Origin: Hypsibius dujardini
Taxonomy: Eukaryota; Tardigrada; Eutardigrada; Parachela; Hypsibiidae
NCBI GenBank assembly: GCA_001579985.1
Contig: LRSR01000257.1
Span: forward strand, 1 to 24,784
Direction: 5' to 3'
Length of the DNA stretch: 24,784 nt
The notes below the pieces were generated by a model that was not told where the DNA came from, did no database searches, and saw only the letters and a list, made by a program, of their open reading frames with translations. Below, in pieces: positions 9,055 to 21,000 of this stretch (position 1 is its first letter; each line of letters begins with the position of its first letter). Position numbers and translations under genes: made by a program.

Positions 9055-12000
9055 CTACGAAATAGGATCAGGGTACCTCGTCAGCATGTGAGCAGGTTAT
9101 AGGGAATATCTTGGTGTACAAGTTCTTTTTTACTTAACCAGTAACGTGGCAGTCACTTTTTACTAATAAAATTCGTGGCCGCTTTTCGTGGACAATTTAT
9201 TCCAACTGCTTTTTTTATCTCGCCGAAGCGTTTCCTCATGCTCGATGTGTGCAGACAGGGCAAAAACTTCAGGCCGACCGAATTAAAGCCAAATTTTTAC
9301 CGGCGCCCAGCAAAATGGGGTGGTCGGAGTTTGAGCCATTTCGGCCAATGCATGCAGCTGTTTTTTACCACAGCTGACCACGCATTATTTGCTCAGTCGA
9401 TGGATTGATTGACTTCGAATTATTTTGGCGAGCTTCTCAATTGATTCATTGACATTATGCGGAGAACGTATGACGAGTCGACCTTCGACGCCCACGAAAG
9501 TCCGCGTACTTTTAAATAATGATTCCCGTAATAGTAGTGTTGAATCAATGAATCAAGCCATGATACAGGTCTTGAATCAATGAATTAAGCGATGATACAG
9601 GTCTTGAATCAATGAATCAAGCGATGATACAGGTTTTGAATCAATGAATCAAGTGATGATACAGGTCTTGAATCAATGAATCAAGCGATAGTACAGGTGT
9701 TAAATCAATGAATCAAGCGATGTGAGAAATAGCTGCATGCATTGGCCAAAACTGGCCCAAACCCCGACCACCCAATTTTGCTGAGCGCCGCTGAAAAGTT
9801 GGCTTTAATTCGGTCGACCTGAGCTTTGCCACGTGTGTATGCACAATTACCACTTATGCTTTCTATTAAATCATCTTATAATTACAATAAATTAATAGGA
9901 GTTGATATATTTTATGCAACCTACTATGGCGGCTCAGCTGCATGACAATGGAGTGTGGCCCCCGACAAATCGATTCATACTGCCAGTGCATGACTGTCTG
10001 GATCACGCTCCCGCTGCCGGATCCCAGACGACCTTCGAACGCCGGTACCAATGGCAACACTACCGTCACACGAAATGTCTGCCCTTGCCTGGAACCAGCG
10101 GAATGCACACTGTCATTTGTCACGGAATAAATAAACCTATTGCCGGTGTGAATGTATTTCACCCTGTCGTCGTAAATACAGTCGTCGTAACTACAGTACG
10201 GTAATACATACCGGGTTCGGGAATGCTTTTGAGACAAATTTTGCCACGTGCACGCGCACGCGCAACGCAATGCACACACTATCATTTGTCACGGAATAAA
10301 CCTATTGCCAGTGTGAATGTATTTCACCCGGCCGTCGTGAAACTAAAAAATACTGTACGGTAATACATACCGGGTTCGGGAATGCTTTTGAGACAAATTT
10401 TGCCTCGCGCACGCACACGTGCGCAGATTGTGCACATTAAGGAAAAAATGTAAACTTCAATTTCTTTCTATTTTTGTGGAGTACAAAATGTGTGCTAATA
10501 GGTAAGTCCTAAAACTCGTCGCGGCCTTGCTGTGTAACATTTTGTGAACTCCGGTGGAAATTGTTCGTGGCCCAGCGCAGGACGGAATATTATTTTTCGC
10601 ATGGAACTCCAAGAAATTGCTCTTGCGCGGCATGTTTCCTCTTGTAGAAAACTGTGAAGCAACTATTGTTAGGTCCTGAGATTTGGCTATTTTGCGCCAC
10701 AAACTCAACTCAATCACACTGCTGGTTATTTATGAAGGCTCCTATCCTGATGACTCCCCAAATTTGCATAAATCGAGATATCTCGATGCCAATTACAGCT
10801 ACTTGCGAGTAACTTGCAAACTTTTGATTTGGTGTGATTTGACAAACAAGACTACACGTTGTTTGACTGGTGGAAATTTCAAACCGGCTTATCGATCAAT
10901 CAACTCAATATACGCATTACGAATTTCGTTGCCCAGAAATTTTGATTTGTTGTCGTTTTCTTCGATTGATTGAGTCTGTCACCCGTTTTCAGTTTCCACT
11001 GTGCCGAATTTCAGTCTTAATTTTCAAATATACTTTCCAAATGAGTACAGTCTATTTCTTTGCATTTCACGACCAGATTTTGGCCGGTTTTTGCTTAGAG
11101 AAATTAAAACTTTGTAACATGTGTAGTCTTGCGGCTCACGATACGTCAAATCGAAAGTTTGCAAGTAGCTGTATTTCCGATTCAGTTTGTCTCTTCGCAC
11201 GCTTTAATTTCAACTTAATTTAATTGATGAGACAGTCCAACACCGTAGGAGCAGATTGATACCAAAATGGTCGCAAGCATGCAGCACACGGGGAAGCGAT
11301 GCACCGCGAAGCGAAGAGCTCTTTTCAAAAAGCTATTTTAATGACAAAATCTTGCCGAATTTCTGTCAGGTTATCGGGCACTGTGTCTTCCGTAAAAGGC
11401 ATCCGTCTCATTTTTTTTCTGCGTTATTGGACCGGGCTAATCCAAAATAGGTTTTAGTTTTTCGGAACGAATTAGTTTTTTGGTAGCAAATGAGGGTGTG
11501 ACCTGGGCCATTATTGAGATCGGGTCTGCCGTTGGTTTTTGTCTGCCATTTTCCGGGTTGTAGATTAAATTTTATTTTTGGCCTACAATGAATACTCGCA
11601 TGGACAGGCGTTTTAACAAAAAAAACTGAGTTAATGAGAGCAGCAGTGACGGAGAAATGACGGCTCTAAGTTTGTCTCAAAAGCATTCCCGAACCCGGTA
11701 TACACGATACGTATACGGTGCGTACGTTTACGGTACGTAAGTATACGGTATGTACGTATACGGTACGTACGTATACGGTATGTACGTTTACGGTACGTAC
11801 GTATACGGTATGTACGTTTACGGTATGTACGTATACGGTGTGTATGTCTACGGTACGTACGTTTACGGTACGTACGTCTACGGTACGTACGTCTACGGTA
11901 CGTACGTCTACGGTACGTCCGTTTACGGTACGTACGTTTACGGTACGTACGTCTACGGTACGTACGTATATGGTATGTACGTTTACGGTACGTACGTATA

Positions 12001-15000
12001 CGCTCGTAAGATACGTCGGACCAGGGCGTCATTGATGGCATTGGTGACTTGGGAGTTGTTCCCGCCGGCGGAAATGAACACTTCCGTCTACAACAACCAT
12101 AAAATATCCATCAACTTGTGCGTTTTAGAAATCGCTTTTACAGGTCGGAATATAAATGTGCGGTAATGAGCTTGCTGTCGACCAATGAAATGCAGTGGGA
12201 GAAGAGTAACAAATATGGGAATAGTGTACTGTACTGCCACGATTATAAGGGTGGGTTTTTTACACCGGGTGTGCACAACTGTGTGTGTGTGTGTGTGTGC
12301 TCACTCAGCACACAGGCGTGTGTGACGGAGGCGGGGCTTAACCCACCCTTAAAATCGTGGCAGTACAGTATGTTTCCATGCATACCTCTATGTAAATGTA
12401 GTGTTCCGAGTTCTCGATCAGCCATACCATCGCCTTTTGAATTGAATCTTCCGGCTTAGCTGACGTACTCCCGGACCAAGAGCCAAGACTTCGTAGAACC
12501 TGCGTAGATTACAGTACCTGCTGTAACTGATATACAAGGACGACCAGGTAACCACGCAGGTTGTGCTATCTATCGGAGTATAGTATGAAGGAAGGGCCCT
12601 GGAACGGGCCACTTGAATTTCCGTACCCTGTAATGGGTCACCGGGCGGCAGGGGGCGCTTGTCGCAAATGAATCGAAAACACATGAGTCACTGCATAGCC
12701 AGCGTCCTCTATAGGGAGCTTTTTCCAACTGTCCAATCATTTCGTTTTTAAACATGCTCCCACAATTTTTTTTTCATAGCTGATACGCGTTCCACCGAGT
12801 TATCAATTATTCTCTGTCCCTTATGACCTTGGTGATAGCCAAAACCTGTGTGGAAGTTCTGATTCCAGGGTGGCCCATTCCAGGGTACGGGAAAGTCAAG
12901 TGGCCCTCTCCAGTGCCCTTACCTCATACTCCAACCTCGAAGTATAGTACTCCAACCTCGAAGTATAGTACTCCAACCTCTGAGTATAGTACTCCAACCT
13001 CGGAGTATAGTACTCCAACCTCGGAGTATAGTACTCCAGTCTCGCAGTATAGTACTCCAACCCTCGGAGTATAGTATTCCAACCCTCGGGGTATAGTACT
13101 CCAACTTCGAAGTATAGTGCTCCAGCCTCGGAGTATAGTACTCCAACCTCGGAGTATAGTACTCCAACCTCGGAGTATAGTACTCCAGTCTCGCAGTATA
13201 GTACTCCAACCCTCGGAGTATAGTACTCCAACCCTCGGGGTATAGTACTCCAACTTCGAAGTATAGTGCTCCAGCCTCGGAGTATAGTACTCCAACCCTC
13301 GGAGAGTAGTACTCCCACCTCCGTATATAGTACCTGAACCGAGCACTGGTGAATGGCTTTCGCGCACAGAATGTCGTCGTTGGCGGGCAGTTGGCGGGCC
13401 ACTTTTGGGAGTAAAAAGCGACATGCTGAATTGGATGGAGAGGACCTCTAAACGTCACAGGAAGCTTATAAGTGTTACGTTTAGGGTTAGTGATGCGTGT
13501 GTTAGCGGTCCGCGCAAACACACCTGAGCAAAGTTCCACCGCTGTATGAAATGGCGAGCTAGATCAGTTGCCGCACTCCCAGCTACCATGGCTCCGACGT
13601 CGTGCCAGGGCAGCCTGGCGTGTTGCGGCGGTTCCAAAGCAGCTTGACCTGGAATACCGGTACATGTAAAAGCGTAGCTCTAAGTAGGATCTTGTTCTAG
13701 TTTTGGTATCACTTGAAGGAGGGAGAGGGTGCAGGTGTTTCTTACGTGGATACCTTCTGACGGAGTTAGCGCTTGGTCGTTCGCCTTGTTTTTGACCAGG
13801 CGATTCATGTAGTCCTAAAAACCGCGTCACGACACATTTTACAGGGTGGAATCAAAGCTGCGTTTGCGTTTGCCTAACTCGACAGTGAAGTACCTGTCCC
13901 AACCAGACTCTTGCGGCGTATTCTCCGATAATGTTTCTGGCATCGTTGCTGCTCCGTCCGACAACTGCATTGGCAGATTCCTTCTCCCTGACACAAAATA
14001 GAACGTGGGAATATATGTATTTACAGTAGGCGACAGAATTTAATCTAACGGAGGGTCCCGGAAACGGAGGGTCCCGGAAATGGGCAAAAGGGGCGGGGCA
14101 GGGGTAATACTTGAACAATCAACCAATCAACTCTGTTCTGATTGCTCCGGAGCTCCGCTGATTGATCAGTTGATTGGTTAGTTGTTCAAGTATTACCCCT
14201 GCCCCGCCCCTTTTGCCCATTTCTGGGACCCTTCATCAGATTAAATTCTGTCGCTTACTGGTTATATCGTATACTTTATGTGCTTTACAGCTTTTAGACT
14301 TGCCAGGATTTTGTTAGTCGAAAATAACGTTTTATCATTTTATTTGGATTTATTCGAAATCAGACAAACCCTTTTTATTTGTATATATTTGAGATATTTA
14401 TTATGTATTATCTATTTGAATTTATTTATTTATCATTTTACTAATTCTTTTGATAACAATAACCCCTTTTGAGGCATAGCTAAGTCTGGTTGATGTGTGC
14501 GCAGCTGCACGTAATACCGTATTCCCCCGATCTCAAGGGACACTTTTTTGCCCTACCAGTTAATTTCATCCACCCCGGATTTTATCTGTTCATCACCGTT
14601 TGCTATTATTTACCTACAATCAATCAATCAACTGATTCAATGCGTCCGTTAAGAAATCCCGCGTAATCAATCAATCAATCGGTGTCAAGTTCGGCATAAA
14701 TTTCAACCAATCACGACATAGTGAATCCGATTGAACAGTCAACCGATGACTTGAGGAGGTGGGGCTTATCTGTCCCTTGAGATCGGGGGAATACGGTATT
14801 GCACATTAGTGTGCTTACCGCAAGCGAACGCCTTTTCCGTTGTCTTGATCTCTGCCCTGGAACGCCAATTAATAGTATGAATTTCCTCCCGGCAGCTTCC
14901 GCATCCGGATAATGGGATTCAGTGAGTATAACACGCATATTATGCACTGTTATAACGCACGTATACCTTTTTACTCGTTCGTCTTTCACCGATCGGTTCA

Positions 15001-18000
15001 AGGGCGCCCAGGCGTGTATTCTGTGGAATACAAAAAACCGCTACGGATTTGAAGTCTTAAAAATATTAAATTCCTTAAAAGTATGAGTACTCCAAACGCA
15101 CACAGCGTGACACATTATTCGGACAGCCAAAACGTAAGGTCGAGTTGAGACCGCCGTTGCGGGCTGAAAGATCGAATTCCAGGGAGTCTCGCATGATCCA
15201 CTTCGGCGAAGCAGACTCGAACAGTCTGTGAAAAAAGTGACATTTACATTTTCATGAGGTGAAATCTGTATTTCGGCTCACCATCCAAAACAGTCGATAA
15301 ATTGGCTCACTCGTGGGTTTCTCTTTGATAACAGGTGCTTGATTGTTTGATTCGCTGCACTATATACTAGTATACTATAGCACTTCTGGAAATCAAGCAA
15401 TCAAGCACCTGCCATTTAAGGAAAACCGATGAGTGAGCTGATTTATCGACGAACTGGATGGTGAGCCGAAATACGGACTTCTTCTCATACTCGTACGTAC
15501 ATTTCATTACACATTCAAATTAGTACGCGTAAAAAAATCACTCAAAAGAACTCATATCCGACAAAAAAGAACCCTCGAAGTAAACAGGTTGAAGAGCTTA
15601 CCGGTGTTGATAGTTATCCCATTGGCCAAAGCATAGACTGAAAAAGAAAGTTCACTTTTAAGACACTGATATATCCGTTGAACTTGCCGGCACAATCATT
15701 TTTTACTCCATGCCTCCGAAAAGTGCGATGGACTGATCGACGACGACCACTTTTTCGTTATGACACCATAGAACTTTCTCCTCGTCCGACGCCTGATTGG
15801 GATGACATATGACCTGCAATTCCGTGAGAACCGTGAATGCATGTTGTAAGCGACAGAATTTAATCTAACGGCGGGTCCCGGATATGAGCAAAAGGGGCGG
15901 GGCAGGAGTAATACTTGAACAATCAACCGATCAATCAGCGGAGCTCCGGAGCAATCAGGGCGCAGTTGATTGGTTGATTGGTTGATTGGTGTGTGCATGC
16001 ATCGTTTTCTTTCACGGACGCGGATGCTGTTCCAGATGAAACTTCGCGTACCTGAATAGAACCTGGATATAAATCTTCAAGGGCTTTCTTGGTATGGGCA
16101 GAGTTGAGAAAGTCCGTTAGATTGTTCTCGTGATACAACAAGACGAAGATTCGCACTCCTTCGGAAGCTTTCCGCGCGAGGAGATTGTCCAGTCGCCAGT
16201 GTTGGCCCACGACCGGACGCTTCAGTTGAAGTTCCGGGCTTATCCTTCAGATGAAACACGTACCGTACAATGTGAAGGATATTACAAGATGTATTAGAGA
16301 CGATACATCATTATACCGCACATTAAAGGCAATCCGGCGCTTTGTTTGGGCACGATCTAAAACATGGACTGTAGCAGAGCTGTGCCGCTAAAGGTTTCAG
16401 ACTCCCGCTACGCTAACCATGTTGACCGCTACGCTTACGCTACGCTAACCATGTTGACCGCTACGCTAATGCTACGCTAATGCTACGCTAACCATGTTGA
16501 CCGCTAACGCTATTCGTCGAAAAATCGGCACCACTAAAACCGCTAAACCCGCTAATGGTAAATTTTATCAGTCTATAAATCCATTTCAGATGCCTTTCGT
16601 GGTATCGTGATTGACGTGGTAGACGAAGCCGGGGAAGCAGGTTCCAGTATGACGATTTCATTCTCATTTTTTTCTTGGCTCTTGGTGGAAGACATATTAA
16701 GTTTCGGTAGAAAAACGGGGAACACTTTCTCCATTTTACGGCAAGGTTTTCGAAAAGGCAGCATTTTATAATTCTGTTACTACACTGGCAGCTCTAGACA
16801 GTGGTGAAAGAAATATTCTCATAACATTGAGCAGGCTCCCTGTGAATACCGATGCGCGCGCCAACGTTAAACACCCGAGGTAGCGCTTTGAAAAAGCTAG
16901 CTATTTTTACATTTACAAAAAACACTTTTTCCAGTTGGACGTGTCACATGGGTGGGCTATTGCGAAGCTGATCAGTCTCACATGTGACGCGTACTGTTAT
17001 TTGAATTACTTTTTAACGCAACCAGACCGCTAAATCCGCACCGCTAATTTCATTGCCGCTACGTCCGCTAATTGGAATCACCGCTACGCTGACGTACTTG
17101 ACCGCTAACGCTAATCCCGCTAATCCCGCTAAGCGTAGCGGGTTTAGCGGCCGCTAAAGTCCTCCGCTAAATTAGCGGCCGCTAAAGTCCTCCGCTAAAT
17201 TAGCGGCACAGCTCTGGACTGTAGTGAGTGTACTGGACTCCTGTACTGGACTCGTGTACTGTACTGACTTTGGAACATATTCAACAAAAAGTTAGTCAAT
17301 CAACAATCAACCATATGAACAGCACATGACTTTCAATCAAGCAATCAATTGACGGTATCCAGCTACAAGTCTATTGAGGCAATTGCCGTCAATTGATTGC
17401 TTGATTGAAAATTATGTGCTGTTCATTCTGTTGATTGTTGATTGACTAACTTTTGTTGAATATGCTCCAGTCAGTACAGTACACGAGTCCAGTACACTCA
17501 GTACAGTCCATGTTTTAGATCGTGCCCTTTGTTTGCGTTGAAATTTGAAGCTAGAACGTGTTGTCAATGAACAATTGTTTTCACCTTCCGAAAAGTTTTT
17601 CCACAGAAGAGTGTTCAAACTTCTGCTTTTTATTCGTTTTTCGAAATAGGTCACGTGACGATATCACGTCTCCTTATCCCCTTTGGATACTCTTTTGAAA
17701 CCGTTCTTAGACGAACTGCGTCTAAGGGATCATCCACATTTTACGTAATAAAAAATTTACATATAGAAAAAAAATATCACATAATTGACTGTATTCTGCT
17801 GAATGCAATTTAAGAGCGAAATTTAAACGAAATTCGAAGACATTTTGGGGTTTCGTGACCACGCCCCCCTCCTTCGTAATCATAGGTCGCACCACCCAAA
17901 ATATCGTGATCAAACGTAAGCTTTTCAGGTACCACCCACACTCCCTTGATTACGTAATATGTGGATGATCCCTTATTTACTAAATTTTGAACTTGCGCAG

Positions 18001-21000
18001 ATTTTTAACACACACAACTCGGCGTTATGGTGTACCTTGTGTAGCGAGAAAAAAATCATCAAAAACCTTTGCAAAATTTTCGTTTTGGGACGGGACGAAT
18101 TTGAGTCGTCGTAGGTAGAAAAGGTGCTTTTTGGGCGTACCGAATTCGCATAATCTAGCGAAACTGTCCGAAAACGCAGTAAATCTAACGAAATTCGTCT
18201 AATAAAATTGTCGAAAAATTGTCCGAATGGGAGAAAAAGTCACATGATGTGTCACGTGACTTTTTTTGAAAAAATAGAAAAGGGAAAAGTTTGCAAATTG
18301 ACCATAATTTGATAGAACATGTTGAGTGGAGGAATATATTCCGTGCCAACACGTTCGGCGACCTGTCATGAATTTCAGACTAAAACAAAAGCGCCGGGTT
18401 CTCTTTAATTAAAGCAATATATGTTACGAGGTTTTGGATGTTCATTAAACAGACGCCCCGTTAACTGTGATATAAATTTAGTGCCTGATGGACAGTCAAA
18501 GCGTCGCGGGTGAAGACTTACCACCAGCCACAGATAAACACTTCTTCCTTTGCTGCCTCCATTGCGTCTGCAACGGCCTTGAAGTACGCCTTACCGTCGA
18601 CCAGCCTCGAAAGGTAAAGAAAGAGTAGGAATTGGGAAGGAACTGAGACACACGTGGCAGAAATCTTGCACTGACCGAGTTAAGCCATTTAGCTCGAATT
18701 GTGTATGAAGCCATACCAAGGCTTAACTCAGTTAGCTCTATGGTTTTTCCATGTGTATATGAAGTTAAGGCAGGCAAATGAGCTAAGTACAATCAACGAG
18801 AAGATCAAGTACACTGGAGGGTCCGGGGTATAGGCAAAGGGGCGGAGCAGGGGGTGGTCAGGTGGTTGAGTACACTGGAGGGTCCGGTGTATAGGCAAAG
18901 GGGCGGGGCAGGGGTTGGTCAGGTGGTTGAGTACACTGGAGGGTCCGGTGTTTAGGCAAAGGGGCGGAGCAAGGGGTGGAGAGGTTGTTGATTGTTCGAT
19001 TGTTTGAGAACTACCCCCTGCCCCGCCCCTTCGCCCATTTCCTGGACACTCCAGTGTACTCAGTCTTGTCTTTGACTTAACTTTGTATAATAAGAGTACT
19101 GTAATGTCTCGATCATTTGGTGCTGCGTTTTAGATCCACCGTATTTTATGACTTCTGTGAAGCACAGTGTGGGCAGTCATAATGTACGGGTGGGTCTAAA
19201 AAGCAGCACCAAATGATCGAGGCAATGCAGTATAAGTCACTACCGTACCATTTCACGTAACAATTCTCTCGACGGGGCGCGAAAGATCCGTGCAAATTGC
19301 TGCCGGAATAGTCCCGGGCAGTGACATGCTTCATGAAGGTAAGCTCCATCACGAACTCACTCACGTCCTTTTCCGTGTGGCACTGCAGGATGAGCCGTCT
19401 GAAAAAGGAATATTTTGCGGCTATTTCGTTTCAACCGAAGAAAGCCTCACAATGGAACGGCACAAAATCGAGCCAACCTAGTTGACTGCTTCACAGCAAT
19501 CCCGCGGGGTACTCCGCTTTCAAAAAGTCCGCCGTCGACTTCTAACGTTGCATCGGCCAGCATCACGTCTTTCACGGATGCGTCGAATGGGTCCACCAAT
19601 ATCAGGCAACTTTCTTTCACCACCAGCCATCTGTTATTATAAGATGTAACATTAAATTAATTAAAGGTTAATTTAGTTTAAAATTAACATAAAACTTGAC
19701 GCTAATTTAATTTAGCGAATCAATTAATTTTAATTAATTAATTATTTTAATTAAAATTAATTAATTAGTTATTTTATTTAATTAATTAATTAATTTTATT
19801 TAATTTTAATTAATTAATTATAATTAACCATTAATTTCATTTTCCCTTACTATAAATGGTGCCCCTATAGTCTCACCCTTTCTCACCCTTTTCCCACCCT
19901 GTCACTACTACATAACCGTTTCATTCATTGAAGATTATCATGACAGAAGTCGCCATGGATGGCCAATTTTCACACAGAACTGACCTTTCTAACCATTTTG
20001 CCCCGTCCGCCATGTTCCCGCAGATCATACTAATCGGAAAGGGTTTCACGGGGACGTCGGCGATGCGCTGCATCACGTAACCTTCCTTCATTTTAGCGCC
20101 TAGTCCATGCACCAGCGAAAACGGACTGATCTCCAGAAAGGATCTCTGTTAGTGAGAGAAACATTCATCCTTTGATTCCGCATGCATCACGACGTCATCA
20201 GAAAACGAACTCAATCGACCGAGTGGCCACGGATAAAAACATTGTTTCTTTAATGTTTTTCCTTACCACGGCCACATGATCGCGACAAGTGCCATTGCCG
20301 ACGAGATACCGCAGATACTTGGTGAACCCATGCTGGAGCGACCGGAGAATTAACCGTAAAATCAGAATTAAACGTTTGGCACACTGTAACTTCGAAAACA
20401 GAACACGGAACGGAACGGAACAGAACAGAACGGAACAGAACGGAACGGAATAGAATAGAACAAACAGAACGTACCATTCGACCGGGTAATTCCGCTGCTG
20501 GTACAGAATCATCCTCGGTTGTAGGGAAGCGTGGCAGTTCAGCTTTGTCAACGTCCGTTTTTGCAGTAAAACCTCTGAAAAAATAAATACTTTACTTTAC
20601 TTTACTTTATAAATACTTTATTTTACTTTATTTATTTATTTACTTTATTTATTTATTTACTTTATTTGTTTATTTAATGCATTTAATTAATTAATTAATT
20701 TTTTTATTTACTTTATTTATTTACTTTATTTTTATTTTATAAATACTTTATTTTCGATGTTATGCATATCATTATCAGAAAGAAACAGAAGTTTTGATGG
20801 ATTATGTCTACGTGAACGTACGGAAGGATCTGTGGGAATTCACCGGCTAGTCTCTTCTGAAGACCTTTCAGTGCGCCGTGGAGTTGTCGCCAGTCGTCAA
20901 ACGTTTTTCGTACGATCCATTCGTATTCACCATTGCACACCTTGATAGCATAGCTACAGACAAATATTTGTGGCGTATGAAATTGGCAAACTAGAACGGG

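Noticed and set aside
9541-9722. Regularly spaced repeats resembling a CRISPR array
   Set aside because: Units are directly tandem without unique spacers, and the DNA is animal nuclear.
11631-12166. Repetitive [10 protein letters not shown] and YVYGTYVYG proteins
   Set aside because: The 15-bp minisatellite keeps all frames open; the only coding part is PLD exon 20 at its right edge.
12896-13539. [14 protein letters not shown] proteins of 166-206 codons
   Set aside because: The 21-bp minisatellite is a multiple of three; the coding part is PLD exon 18, in its own frame.
16573-16764. Possible transposase remnant inside the hAT-type element
   Set aside because: No BED-finger, RNase H-fold or dimerisation motif could be seen in 63 codons.
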